64,000 nucleotides of DNA from Sphingopyxis yananensis (GCF_020687785.1 NZ_JAJEWI010000001.1:234959-298958); one strand, 5' to 3'. Shown: positions 9,736 through 19,245, counted from the first letter of the stretch. A program made the numbers and translations. The notes: generated by a model from the sequence alone, not told the origin.

Positions 9736-9746
9736 TTGAGGAAGAA

Positions 9747-9770
9747 TTTCTACCTACGTGAAGGTAGAAA
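9747..9770. promoter_or_regulatory. Inverted repeat, candidate TetR operator 2
   Basis: TTTCTACC (9747-9754) and GGTAGAAA (9763-9770) form a perfect 8-bp inverted repeat with an 8-base spacer. It overlaps the beginning of the open frame of the TetR gene, which argues that the real TetR start lies further downstream and that the protein represses its own gene as well as the receptor gene. Confidence 0.6.
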
Positions 9771-9775
9771 TCAAG

Positions 9776-10474
9776 ATGAAAAGTTGCGGTTCCCAAAAGA
9801 TCGCGCCAAGGCTACGGCGAAGATGGGGCGGCTCGATAAAAAAGGTGCAGGTCTTGAAGCCAATTCAACACACGCGGGGGGAAATGACGCGGCGCGCCAT
9901 ATTGGAAGCCGCGGAACAAGTTTTTGCAAATGTAGGCTTTGACGCCGCTCGGCTAGAAGATGTGGCGCTGGCGGTGGGTATCCGCCGACCGTCCATCGTC
10001 TATCATTTTGCGAATAAGCAAGAACTTTACGATGCGGTGGAATTGGATATATTCGAATCCATGCACCGCGCCGCCAGTGAATCCATGCTGCATGCCGCAG
10101 GGCATTTGGACCGATTTTTGGCGTTGCTAGATGGCTGGCTAGATTATCTGGTCCAGCGCCCAACGGCGGCCCGCATCATCTTGCGCTTGGTTGCTGACGC
10201 GACACCGCGCGGGGAAAATCCGACGCAATTTTCCTTCAGCGCACTGCGCGATATGGAAAAAGTGATATCGGAAGGGGTGGCCAGCGGCGAATTTCGAGCG
10301 GTTAGCCCGATTTTCCTCATCAACTCTGTCGCCAGCAGTTCCTTATTTTATGTATGCAATGGCAAGCAGCTCGGCCCAGATTTCAATTATGATCCGTCTG
10401 ACATGGCCTTGCTCGGCGGTTTTCGTACCTTACTTCATGATACCGCGCGGGCCGCCGTGTCCAAAACGCGTTAA
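9776..10474 (+). CDS. TetR family transcriptional regulator
   Basis: A TetR-type repressor of about 232 residues. The HTH is TRRAILEAAEQVFANVGFDAARLEDVALAVGIRRPSIVYHFANKQELYDAV, with the canonical YHF motif ending the recognition helix; the C-terminal part is the variable ligand-binding domain. The start is uncertain: GTG 9758 lies inside a palindrome, ATG 9776 is in frame, and ATG 9884 (MTRRAIL) sits behind a GGGGGG site but leaves only a short arm before the HTH. It is divergent from the TonB receptor gene and probably senses a substrate or product of the flanking catabolic genes. Confidence 0.85.
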   Translation: MKSCGSQKIAPRLRRRWGGSIKKVQVLKPIQHTRGEMTRRAILEAAEQVFANVGFDAARLEDVALAVGIRRPSIVYHFANKQELYDAVELDIFESMHRAASESMLHAAGHLDRFLALLDGWLDYLVQRPTAARIILRLVADATPRGENPTQFSFSALRDMEKVISEGVASGEFRAVSPIFLINSVASSSLFYVCNGKQLGPDFNYDPSDMALLGGFRTLLHDTARAAVSKTR

Positions 10475-10937
10475 TCCGCGCCCATGCATGGGCGGGGCAT
10501 GGCGGTTGCCGTGGGCGGAGGCCCCGTGTCCGGCGGCGCGGGCCGAGGGGTGGCGCATGTTCGATACAGCGGATCAGTTCCACGCGTGCCCTGAAATGGT
10601 CTGACCGCTGCTAGGGCAGCCACAGATCTTCATCTCATTCGTTATCCCCAGTGCAATCTGGTGTGAAACTTCGTCAGATGCGACGCCATGTCTTTGTTTT
10701 TTATCAAAATCCTCATATCATTTGCCGCGATATCGTGAAGCGATATGGCACCGCATTCGGCGGAATTGTTGCGTAAAAAGACACGAAGGCGCTGCATCCT
10801 GTACTATTTTATCACAAGCAGTGAATGTCGGATAATTTTAACAAAGCATCTACGCATGATTGCTAATAATTAAAAACCCATTGATCAAATGCGAAAAAAA
10901 GTTAAGGGGATGTCGCATATCTCATGGGAGACATGCA
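10475..10937. other. Intergenic region before the second TonB receptor gene
   Basis: These 463 bases change from GC-rich sequence after the TetR gene to an AT-rich stretch near 10790-10920. I find no RNA gene or credible coding frame. The AT-rich half probably holds the receptor promoter. No clear Fur-type or GGTAG palindrome is visible. Confidence 0.4.
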
Positions 10938-13211
10938 TTGAAAAAATTATTTCTGGCCTCAAGCCAATCCAGCCTTGCCCTGTCCATTTTGGCAAGCGGT
11001 CTGGTCTGCACCACATCCGTATCCGCCCAAGAGGCAGTCGATCAGGATGCTGCCATTGAAAGCAATGAAATTGTCGTGACGGCGCAGCGCCGTGCCGAAC
11101 GTCTGCAAAATGTTCCGCTGTCCATTACTGCTGCCACTGGATCAGATCTGGCCAACCACGGCAGTTCGGACATTCGCGGCATCGCTCAAGCCGTGCCAAG
11201 CTTGAACGTCACGGCTTATCCAAATTCGTCGGACACGGTGTCTTTGACCATGCGCGGCCAAGGCTCGGCTGACGCTGGCCAGATCACCAAAGATGGCGGC
11301 GTCGGTATGTATATCGACGGTTTCTACATCGCTCGTCCACAAGCCGCCTTGTTCGACCTTGGTGATCCCGAGCGTATCGAAGTATTGCGCGGCCCACAGG
11401 GCACGCTGTATGGCCGCAACACCACCGGCGGCGCGGTCAACATCATTTCGTCCAAGCCGACGGGCGAATTTGGCGGCAGCGTCAGCGCGACCTATGGCAG
11501 CCGCGACTATGTCCGTGGTTTGGCCAATATCAATTTGCCCGCCATCGGCGCCTTGTCGCTGAAGGGTACGCTGCTTTATTCCAACCAAGACGGCTATGTG
11601 AAGAATAGCGGCGGCAATAATTTCCACGGATCGGGCCAATTGGCAGGCCGTATCGCCGCCCGCTTGAAGCCTGTGGATGGCTTGACCATCGACTATGCTT
11701 TTGCCCGTGGCCGTGTCTTGTCGACCCCGCCTTATTATTTCAACCCCGACCTTGTTGGCTTGGTGCCCGGCTATGATCTGGACAGTGACAAGACCTATGC
11801 GCCTTTGGACTTGCCAAAGAGCCGTTCGCACTTCACCGATCATCAGTTGACGTTGAACTATGAAGTCAATGACAGCCTGACGATCCGCTCCTTGTCGTCG
11901 TACCGCAAGTCGGATTCCAAGCAATATGTGAATTATGGCGTCGGCCAATCCTATCCGATCGAAGATGGCGTTTATACGACCGAGCAATTCCACGATTATC
12001 GCGCGAAACAATATACGCAGGAATTGCAGATTGTTGGCTCGATTGGTGATCGCACCGAATATACTGGCGGTCTTTATTATTTCAAAGAAACCGGCACGCA
12101 TTTCCAGAACCAATTTTTGGAAGGCGCTATGATTCCAGGCGGCGAGGCGGACACGTCACGCTTGATCGATGCCAAGTCGATTTCCAAGGCGGCTTATTTG
12201 CAAGTCACCGTCACACCGCCGATCTTGAATGACCGCCTGAAGGCGACTTTTGGCGCGCGTTATACCGAAGATGTGCGTCGGGCCGGACGTACGCAATGGT
12301 ATTATGACGCGGTCACCGAAGATAACACACGCAACAACCAGAAATTCGACAATTTCAGTCCATCGGTAAACCTTGCGATGCAATGGAACCGTGACGTGAT
12401 GACCTATGCTCGCTATTCCAAGGGCTATAAGGCCGGCGGTTCGGCCGAAGGCGGACTGGACTTCACGGAAACCTTTGGCCCTGAAAAGGTCGAAGCATGG
12501 GAAGCGGGCGTTAAGTCGCAATTCCTCGACCGCGCATTGACGGTCAACCTGTCGGCTTTCCATAACAAATTCCGCGACATGCAAATTGACTTTGCCGCGG
12601 ACCCTGTCGACTTGTCCAAGATTTCCACGGTCAATGCGGGCCGCGCAACGATCAACGGTTTGGAGCTTGAGGTCGGCTATCGTCCATCGCGCGCCCTGAA
12701 CCTGCGTCTGTCTTATGCTTTGCTGGATGCAAAGCTGAAGCAGGTGTTGGCATTCCCCGACACCACTTTTGACCCCGATGTAAATCCTGACTTTGATGGA
12801 AATGTTGGCGACGATGTAACTGGCTATTTCACCATGCCGTTCGTCCCGAAAAACGCCCTGACCGTGTCGGGTGATTGGGAATTTTACGCCAAGGGTGGTT
12901 CGTCGGTTACGGCCTATGCAACCTATTCTTATCAAAGCACCATGGCTGTTTCCTCGCAAGCCGGACCTTCGGTCATTGGCAACCACTTCTATCGCAGCGA
13001 TGCCAATGAAGTCGTGAACCTGCGTCTCGCTTATCAGCGCGAATTGAACAACGCCGATCTGACGGTCGCTTTGTTCGCCAATAATGTGTTCGACAATCGC
13101 GCGCGTCAATTCGCCATCGGCGTAGGCAGCCAGCAAACTGGGTTCTTCTCCCAGACGGCGCCTTATTCCGAACCGCGCGTCATCGGTGCAGAAGTCAAGC
13201 TCGGCTTCTAA
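10938..13211 (+). CDS. TonB-dependent outer membrane receptor
   Basis: A TonB receptor of about 757 residues. The start is probably TTG 10938 (MKKLFLASSQSS), eight bases behind GGGAG, giving a normal signal peptide ending TTSVSAQEA; an in-frame ATG at 10860 would add 26 residues that do not look like a leader. The TonB box region is NEIVVTAQRRAERLQNVP, and the plug shows TMRGQGS, MYIDGFYIARPQ and EVLRGPQGTLYGRNTTGG. The barrel ends GAEVKLGF with the terminal aromatic residue. It is similar in type to the receptor at 7512 but not a recent duplicate. It is followed by a terminator and an epoxide-hydrolase-like gene on the same strand. Confidence 0.92.
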   Translation: MKKLFLASSQSSLALSILASGLVCTTSVSAQEAVDQDAAIESNEIVVTAQRRAERLQNVPLSITAATGSDLANHGSSDIRGIAQAVPSLNVTAYPNSSDTVSLTMRGQGSADAGQITKDGGVGMYIDGFYIARPQAALFDLGDPERIEVLRGPQGTLYGRNTTGGAVNIISSKPTGEFGGSVSATYGSRDYVRGLANINLPAIGALSLKGTLLYSNQDGYVKNSGGNNFHGSGQLAGRIAARLKPVDGLTIDYAFARGRVLSTPPYYFNPDLVGLVPGYDLDSDKTYAPLDLPKSRSHFTDHQLTLNYEVNDSLTIRSLSSYRKSDSKQYVNYGVGQSYPIEDGVYTTEQFHDYRAKQYTQELQIVGSIGDRTEYTGGLYYFKETGTHFQNQFLEGAMIPGGEADTSRLIDAKSISKAAYLQVTVTPPILNDRLKATFGARYTEDVRRAGRTQWYYDAVTEDNTRNNQKFDNFSPSVNLAMQWNRDVMTYARYSKGYKAGGSAEGGLDFTETFGPEKVEAWEAGVKSQFLDRALTVNLSAFHNKFRDMQIDFAADPVDLSKISTVNAGRATINGLELEVGYRPSRALNLRLSYALLDAKLKQVLAFPDTTFDPDVNPDFDGNVGDDVTGYFTMPFVPKNALTVSGDWEFYAKGGSSVTAYATYSYQSTMAVSSQAGPSVIGNHFYRSDANEVVNLRLAYQRELNNADLTVALFANNVFDNRARQFAIGVGSQQTGFFSQTAPYSEPRVIGAEVKLGF

Positions 13212-13227
13212 ATGATGCCATAATATC

Positions 13228-13266
13228 GCCCAGCGCACACCGTTTTTCGGCTTGCGCTGGGCTTTT
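13228..13266 (+). terminator. Rho-independent terminator after the second TonB receptor
   Basis: GCCCAGCGCA at 13228-13237 pairs perfectly with TGCGCTGGGC at 13253-13262 and is followed by TTTT. It lies 17 bases past the receptor stop, and shows that the TTG at 13252 is not the start of the next gene. Confidence 0.85.
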
Positions 13267-13293
13267 CTATGTCTTGGGGAGAGGGGTAGGGCA

Positions 13294-14295
13294 TTGGAAC
13301 TTATTAAAAATATATTTGATCATCAATGGGCCGACATTAACGACATTCGGGTCCATTATGTTGAATGCGGCACAGGGCCGCTGATCATATTATGTCATGG
13401 ATTTCCGCATAGCTGGTATAGTTGGCACCGCCAGATCCGCTATCTGGCCGATGCTGGTTGGCGGGTCATTGCTCCCGATCTGCGCGGCATGGGCGAAACG
13501 GATGCCCCAGCGTCGCCGCAAGCCTATGATTGCTTCCAAACCGCCGGTGATTTGGCGGCTTTGCTGGACCATTTGGGTGAAGAACAGGCCGTTTTTGCCG
13601 GCTTGGACTTTGGCATTTTTGCCATTTATGACTTGGCCCATCTGCACCCCGACAGGGTGAAGGCCATCATCGCCTTGGAAAATCCTCATTACCCTGAACG
13701 AGCCGATATTTCACCGCTGGCCGAGGCTGCGGCATGGGCCAAAAACCATTTTGTCCATATCGAATATTTTCGACCCGAAGGCATTGCTGACGCCGATTTG
13801 GCCGAGGCCCCAAAAGAATTTATCACACGGGTTCTCTATGCCTTGTCCGGCGATTATCATTATCTTGATGTCTGGAAACATCCGGTCGGCACAAAATATC
13901 TGGATGCTTTGCCAGCCGCTCCGCCGCTGCCATGGGCATGGATATCGGCCGAAGAAATGGACGTCATGGCCTCGACCTATGCCCGTTCCGGCTTTACTGG
14001 CGGCCTGAATTGGTACCGTGCCATGGATATACGCTGGGAACAGCGCGCCGCTTGGCGGGGCCTGAAAACGCAAGCCCCTTTTTATTTTATTGGCAGCGAA
14101 CATGATGTCGACCTAGAAGCGTGGCACGGCGACGACCCCTTGGGGGATATTTATCATCACCATGCAGAGGTCCGTCAAATCGACATGCTGCCAAAGGCAG
14201 GGCATCTGATCCAATTAGAGAAATCTGCCGAGGTCAATGCGTTGCTCGATAAATATTTGACGGATATTTACCAGCCAGATCGGCCTGAAGCGTAG
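13294..14295 (+). CDS. Alpha/beta hydrolase, epoxide-hydrolase-like
   Basis: A 333-residue alpha/beta hydrolase. HGFPHSWYSW (residues 35-44) supplies the oxyanion-hole HGxP motif, the nucleophile loop is GLDFG with Asp at residue 105 rather than Ser, the lid has GGLNWYR with the Tyr seen in soluble epoxide hydrolases, and the remaining triad members fit GSEHDVD and AGHLIQLEK. An Asp nucleophile plus lid Tyr points to an epoxide hydrolase rather than a haloalkane dehalogenase. The start is TTG 13294, directly behind GGGGAGAGGGG; the earlier TTG 13252 lies in a terminator stem. Its place next to a TonB receptor suggests action on an imported epoxide or ester, which is inference. Confidence 0.87.
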   Translation: MELIKNIFDHQWADINDIRVHYVECGTGPLIILCHGFPHSWYSWHRQIRYLADAGWRVIAPDLRGMGETDAPASPQAYDCFQTAGDLAALLDHLGEEQAVFAGLDFGIFAIYDLAHLHPDRVKAIIALENPHYPERADISPLAEAAAWAKNHFVHIEYFRPEGIADADLAEAPKEFITRVLYALSGDYHYLDVWKHPVGTKYLDALPAAPPLPWAWISAEEMDVMASTYARSGFTGGLNWYRAMDIRWEQRAAWRGLKTQAPFYFIGSEHDVDLEAWHGDDPLGDIYHHHAEVRQIDMLPKAGHLIQLEKSAEVNALLDKYLTDIYQPDRPEA

Positions 14296-14834
14296 CGGCG
14301 TTGTCGTCTGGCGCAGCAACTGTCGCCTTAGGTGCTACTCTTTTGCCCCGAAATGGCAGGGGCTCCTATGAATGGATGGCTTGCCTGCATAAGGGCAAGC
14401 CCATCATACGCCATAATCTCATGGCGAAGCCGCCCTGCCGTCCAAGCAGGGATTGGGCGAGATGCCTTCTGATTGCTCCCCCATTCCGCCTAAAATGCCC
14501 TATGTTGCGTGCTGGGCTTCGCGTTGCGCATGACCCGTGATCGACAGCGGCGCGCGGCATATCACCACCCGCGAGCAGCGCGGCAAGTTCTTCCAGCACC
14601 CCTGCGTGTTCCTGCAAGGCTGCAGGTAGGGGGACGCCTATTCCGCGCCGCTTTCCCGTGGCGGACACCGCCACAGGCTAAATTCCCCTAAATGGCCCTA
14701 CGCGGCCAATGTTTCCACATTTTGGTGGCGCTTAGCATGTTTCTGAAGCCCACTGCACGGCATCCAGCCCGGGTGTGAAAAGGCGGACTGGGACATAATT
14801 TGATCTTGCGCATATCCGCGAAACACCGTGCAGT
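14296..14834. other. Gene-free stretch with unrecognised, possibly decayed sequence
   Basis: No intact gene is supported in these 539 bases between the hydrolase and the IS remnant. A 102-codon minus-strand frame at 14366-14674 exists, but it has no ribosome site and no recognisable motif. Because the region borders a broken IS and a broken transporter gene, it may be rearrangement debris. Confidence 0.4.
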
Positions 14835-15842
<1,008 letters not shown>

Positions 15843-16181
15843 AACGGCAATGCGCAATATGGACGCGTAAAATTACATTTTCGGTATCTTTTAAAACTTA
15901 TAACTCATTGATTTAACCAGATAACTATGATTGATTAGGAGTAAAATCCCGATTGGTAAAAGAGATGTATTGAACGGCTCGGCTCCTGCTCCACCCTTTT
16001 CGACTCTCTGGGCGTATTTGCGTGAATGGTCGGCGGGTTTTGAGCTAATTTTACGGACAACTTGGCGCGCTTTGGAATAGAGCCGTTGATGTCGCTCTTC
16101 GATCGGTGAATGGATGACGGTGCCCTAGCGTGGATTTCACATTCGCTCATTCAAATACAATATTCACATGTTAATTTATCC
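15843..16181. other. Intergenic stretch without a recognised gene
   Basis: These 339 bases separate the broken transporter from the stress SDR. A 71-codon minus-strand frame at 15935-16150 is open but has no ribosome site and no motif I recognise. On the plus strand there is a fragment rich in Trp/Leu codons near 15975-16075. Nothing can be assigned. Confidence 0.4.
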
Positions 16182-17033
16182 CTATCCGTTCACAATAATA
16201 CCGCCGTTTGGATGCAAAACCTGACCTGACATGTAGCTAGAGTCTTCACATGCTAGAAATAGAAAGGATGGAGCCACTTCATTCGGCTGCCCAGGTCGGC
16301 CCATCGGGGTGTCCTCGCCGAAATGTTTCAGCTTTTCGGGGCTAGCGCCTCCACATGGATTAAGGGGCGTCCAGATCGGCCCTGGCGCAACGGCATTGAC
16401 CCGAATTCCATCGCCAATAAGATTTTCAGAAAGGGAACGGGTAAAGGCCGTAATTGCACCCTTGGTACTGGAATAATCTAGCAGTTCCTTTGACCCCTTA
16501 TACATCGTTACGGATGTGCAGTTTATAATCGTACTGCCAGATTTAAGATGGGGCCGTGCCGCTTGGGTCAGGAAGAACATGCTGTATATGTTGGTTTGAA
16601 ATGTACGGCGCAGCTGTTCCTCGGTGATATCGGTAATATCCTTGTCGGGATGCTGCTCGCCTGCATTGTTGACCAATATGTCGATGCGCCCAAATTTTTC
16701 CATCGTGTCATGGACGATCTGCTCGCACATCTTGGATACGCCAACATCCGCTTTAATTGCGATGGATTGGCGGCCTTCCGCCTTGACAATTTTTTGGGTT
16801 TCCAGTGCGTCATCATCTTCCATCAGATAAACGATAACGATGTCCGCCCCTTCGCGGGCATAAAGTGCCGCCACGGCCCGACCGATACCACTATCTGCCC
16901 CAGTAATAATGGCGACTTTGTCTTTCAGCCTACCCGAACCTGAATAGCGTGGTTCGCATTCCGGTTTTGGATGAAGCTTGCTTTCCTTCCCACGCAGCTT
17001 GTCTTCGTGGATCATCTTGTCGGTCTTGGCCAT
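16182..17033 (-). CDS. YghA/YhxC-type general stress SDR oxidoreductase
   Basis: A 283-residue SDR with the extended, charged N-terminus (about 40 residues, HEDKLRGKESKLHPKPECEP) typical of the YghA/GsiB-associated stress subgroup. The cofactor motif is ITGADSGIGRAVA, LVNNAGEQHP follows, the catalytic YxxxK is DYSSTKGAI, and the end is SGQVLHPNGGIIVNG. GAAGGAG about 8 bases before the ATG supports the start. The substrate is unknown. It is divergent from the CinA-like gene. A weak EcfG-like site (TGAAC, 17 bases, GGTT on the minus strand, 17080-17055) lies upstream with one mismatch in each box, which fits a stress role but is not proof. Confidence 0.88.
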   Translation of the reverse strand: MAKTDKMIHEDKLRGKESKLHPKPECEPRYSGSGRLKDKVAIITGADSGIGRAVAALYAREGADIVIVYLMEDDDALETQKIVKAEGRQSIAIKADVGVSKMCEQIVHDTMEKFGRIDILVNNAGEQHPDKDITDITEEQLRRTFQTNIYSMFFLTQAARPHLKSGSTIINCTSVTMYKGSKELLDYSSTKGAITAFTRSLSENLIGDGIRVNAVAPGPIWTPLNPCGGASPEKLKHFGEDTPMGRPGQPNEVAPSFLFLACEDSSYMSGQVLHPNGGIIVNG

Positions 17034-17129
17034 CGCACTTCTCCTTCATTCAACAACCATTCCAAGCCAGACACCGTTCATTCGACTGCGGCCACCTGCC
17101 GCCCCAGCCCGACATGCCGTGGTACAATC

Positions 17130-17154
17130 GGAACTGGCCGAGGGCGGGCGCGTT
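17130..17154 (+). promoter_or_regulatory. EcfG-type general stress promoter
   Basis: GGAAC (17130-17134), a 16-base spacer and CGTT (17151-17154) match the alphaproteobacterial EcfG consensus exactly. Transcription would begin about 7-9 bases later, at or next to the ATG at 17163, so the mRNA of the CinA-like gene would be leaderless. Confidence 0.75.
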
Positions 17155-17162
17155 TGCTTCAC

Positions 17163-17735
17163 ATGCTGTCCCACGAACTCGAATGCGACGCGGAGACACT
17201 CGCGCCTGCGCTTCCAGACACCTTAATCGGTGAGGCAATCGCGCTGCTAAAAGACGCGGGGCGAGCAGGCTTGAAACTGGCGACGGCGGAAAGCTGCACC
17301 GGTGGATTGCTTTCTTCGCTGCTGACGGATGTTGAGGGCACCAGCCATGTTTTTGATCGTGGCTTCGTAACATACAGCAAGCGGTCCAAATGTGACTTGC
17401 TGGGTGTGCCAGCGGGAATGATCCGTTGGCATGGCGATGTCAGTGAGGAAGTCGCAAGAGCAATGGCATGGGGGGCCCTGCAGCGATCTGACGCGACCGT
17501 TGCTTTTGCGATCACTGGCTTCACGGGCAAAGCTGGTCCCACCCAAGAGGCTGGTCTTGTGCACATGGCCTGCGTCACAGAAGGCGGCTATTGTGATCAT
17601 CAGCTATACCGTTTTGGCGATATTGGCCGAGGGGCGACTAGGGTCGCGGCATTGCAGGCCGCAATCCACCACTTACGCGTAGCCGTTCGGCATCCAGACT
17701 TGCCCTCTAAATCACATCCAGCGCGGACAGTCTAA
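17163..17735 (+). CDS. CinA C-terminal domain-like protein, divergent stress paralogue
   Basis: A 190-residue single-domain protein related to PncC/CinA nicotinamide-nucleotide amidohydrolase, which recycles NMN. ATAESCTGGLLSSLLTD near residues 40-56 and FVTYSKRSKCDLLGV near 67-81 are family-like. The GIAGPGGG-KPVG block of the normal enzyme (present in the paralogue at 39793) is altered to GFTGKAGPTQEAGLV, so activity is doubtful. ATG 17163 has no ribosome site but lies just behind an EcfG promoter; in-frame sequence upstream of it is open yet not protein-like. It heads a possible operon with the next two genes (1-base gap, then overlapping stop/start). Confidence 0.82.
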   Translation: MLSHELECDAETLAPALPDTLIGEAIALLKDAGRAGLKLATAESCTGGLLSSLLTDVEGTSHVFDRGFVTYSKRSKCDLLGVPAGMIRWHGDVSEEVARAMAWGALQRSDATVAFAITGFTGKAGPTQEAGLVHMACVTEGGYCDHQLYRFGDIGRGATRVAALQAAIHHLRVAVRHPDLPSKSHPARTV

Positions 17736-17736
17736 G

Positions 17737-18252
17737 ATGATGTCACCGCCGCCAGATGGTATCAGTGCGGATGCGCTAGATGTGCAAAAGGGATTTGCCA
17801 ATCCGTTGCCCTTGCTTCTGTTGACGCTGCTGATGATCGCTGGCCTCATGGGTTTGATGGGTGGTAACCCGTCACCCAAACAAGGGGTTGAAAACCAACG
17901 TCTGAAATTTTCCATTCACAGCCCCACTATTGTTCGCAGTGGCTTGGCCTTTGAGACCCAACTTACCGTGCATGCGAAGCGACCCATTCATCAATTGTCG
18001 CTGAGCGTTTCCGATGAATTGTGGCGGGACATGACTATCAACACCATGATCCCTAGCGCGACAGAGGAAGCATATCGTGATGGGGCGCATCATTTTACTT
18101 TCTCCGATCTTCCGCCAGGCGGCCAGTTTCAATTTAAAGTCGATGGCCAGATAAATCCCCCACTCATAGGAAAGGTTCGCGGACCGATCATCGTGTGGGA
18201 CGGTCCAACGAAACTCGCGGAAATTGATTTTCAGACAATGGTACTGCCCTGA
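17737..18252 (+). CDS. Single-pass membrane protein of unknown function
   Basis: A 171-residue protein with a short cytoplasmic start, one hydrophobic segment (NPLPLLLLTLLMIAGLMGL, residues about 22-40) and an exported domain rich in beta-type sequence (RLKFSIHSPTIVRSG, HHFTFSDLPPGGQF, VRGPIIVWDG). I do not recognise the family. It begins one base after the CinA-like stop codon and its own stop overlaps the start of the YetF-like gene, so the three are probably one transcription unit and this protein probably acts with the YetF-like protein in the membrane. Confidence 0.8.
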   Translation: MMSPPPDGISADALDVQKGFANPLPLLLLTLLMIAGLMGLMGGNPSPKQGVENQRLKFSIHSPTIVRSGLAFETQLTVHAKRPIHQLSLSVSDELWRDMTINTMIPSATEEAYRDGAHHFTFSDLPPGGQFQFKVDGQINPPLIGKVRGPIIVWDGPTKLAEIDFQTMVLP

Positions 18253-18740
18253 TGGATATTATTCTGCGCGCAACCGTGATGTTCTTTATCATGTATCTGC
18301 TATTGCGGTTACTGGGTAAACGAGAACTGACGCAGGTCACCCCATTCGAATTGGTTCTGTTGATCGTGATGGGCGACCTTGTTCAGCAAGGCATTACGCA
18401 CAATGATTTAAGTCTGACCGGTTCAACCCTTGCAATCAGTACCATCGCCTTTTGGGCGTTGGCATTAAGCTGGACTACCTATCTTTCCCCTTGGGCCGAA
18501 CGAGTGTTGGATGGCGTGCCTCGTGTCCTCATTCAAAATGGTCAGATCGTATCACCAAACATGCGGCGGGACCGCATCACGCGTGCAGAGTTGGAAACAG
18601 AGATGAGAATGGCTGGCATCGCCAAAATTTCTGATGTGGCTTATGCCATCATGGAGCCTCATGGAAAAATCAGTTTCATTCGTTCCGATGGGGATCAATC
18701 TGCGTCGCTTGAAAAAGACGATGACGCCGCAATTTCATGA
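18252..18740 (+). CDS. YetF-like (DUF421) membrane protein
   Basis: A 162-residue DUF421/YetF family protein. It has two to three N-terminal membrane segments (ATVMFFIMYLLLRLLG, PFELVLLIVMGDLVQQG, ISTIAFWALALSWTTYL), then the soluble YetF domain with GVPRVLIQNGQI, RAELETEMRMAGI and a final basic/acidic tail. RLLGKRELTQVTPFELV is the family hallmark near residues 18-34. Family members are linked to stress and spore functions in Bacilli; the molecular role is unknown. Its start overlaps the preceding stop (TGATG), which implies coupled translation. Confidence 0.88.
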   Translation: MDIILRATVMFFIMYLLLRLLGKRELTQVTPFELVLLIVMGDLVQQGITHNDLSLTGSTLAISTIAFWALALSWTTYLSPWAERVLDGVPRVLIQNGQIVSPNMRRDRITRAELETEMRMAGIAKISDVAYAIMEPHGKISFIRSDGDQSASLEKDDDAAIS

Positions 18741-18970
18741 TGCTTGATGAATTATTTATGTTAATATTCTATTTTTAATAATATTTTTCTAATTATGAGC
18801 GAAATTTCTTCTAAGAATATAAAAAATATATGACTATCTGTCTTTAAAATAAGTCGCCTCATCGTTTGTTTTAAATTATGATATTTTTATTATTTGGCTT
18901 AAATGCTCGTATTTTTGAATGTATATTAATTTATTTGAACATTAAGCCCATTTCAGACAAATATTCCAAA

Positions 18971-18996
18971 GGAACAAGGGGGGGAGGGTCTCCGTT
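18971..18996 (+). promoter_or_regulatory. EcfG-type general stress promoter
   Basis: GGAAC (18971-18975), a 17-base spacer and CGTT (18993-18996) match the EcfG consensus. The site is 38 bases before the ATG of the Asn/Gln-rich small protein, leaving room for a short leader with its GAAGGAG site. It is preceded by about 230 AT-rich gene-free bases. Confidence 0.75.
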
Positions 18997-19033
18997 GATC
19001 TTATGTCCGCTTTTGGACAGATGATGAAGGAGA

Positions 19034-19225
19034 ATGGACATGGGAAATCAAAACCAAACCAATAATCCCAATCAAAATGGACAGCAGTCTGACAAGCGTC
19101 AGCAGTCTGACGAAGCAAGGTCGCAGATGGATCAGGCAAACCAGCCGAGCTCACAAAATCGCTCGCAGGAACAGGCTGAAAATTCCAACCGCCAAAATCA
19201 GAATCGTGACAATCAAAACCGATAA
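19034..19225 (+). CDS. Small Asn/Gln-rich hydrophilic protein, probably stress-induced
   Basis: A 63-residue protein composed almost wholly of Asn, Gln, Ser, Asp, Glu, Lys and Arg (begins MDMGNQNQTNNPNQ, ends RQNQNRDNQNR). It has no hydrophobic core and should be intrinsically disordered. A GAAGGAG ribosome site lies 5 bases before ATG 19034, an EcfG-like promoter lies 38 bases upstream, and a long palindromic terminator follows, so it is a complete small transcription unit. Such composition resembles hydrophilin-like stress proteins; a protective role is inference. Confidence 0.75.
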   Translation: MDMGNQNQTNNPNQNGQQSDKRQQSDEARSQMDQANQPSSQNRSQEQAENSNRQNQNRDNQNR

Positions 19226-19245
19226 GGTGATTTCACAAAGCTGAT

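Noticed and set aside
11142..13238. Two long open frames (323 and 360 codons) on the strand opposite the second TonB receptor
   Set aside because: They mirror the receptor's codon pattern, have Arg/Ile-rich products, no ribosome sites and no motifs, while the plus strand has all receptor motifs.
14366..14674. 102-codon minus-strand frame between hydrolase and IS remnant
   Set aside because: No ribosome site, no recognisable family, and the product is compositionally odd; kept only as a gene-free stretch.
15935..16150. 71-codon minus-strand frame before the stress SDR
   Set aside because: The plus strand reads slightly more like protein but neither frame has a start signal or a family match.
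17055..17080. EcfG-like promoter for the stress SDR
   Set aside because: Each box has one mismatch; it is mentioned as weak support only and not listed as a promoter.
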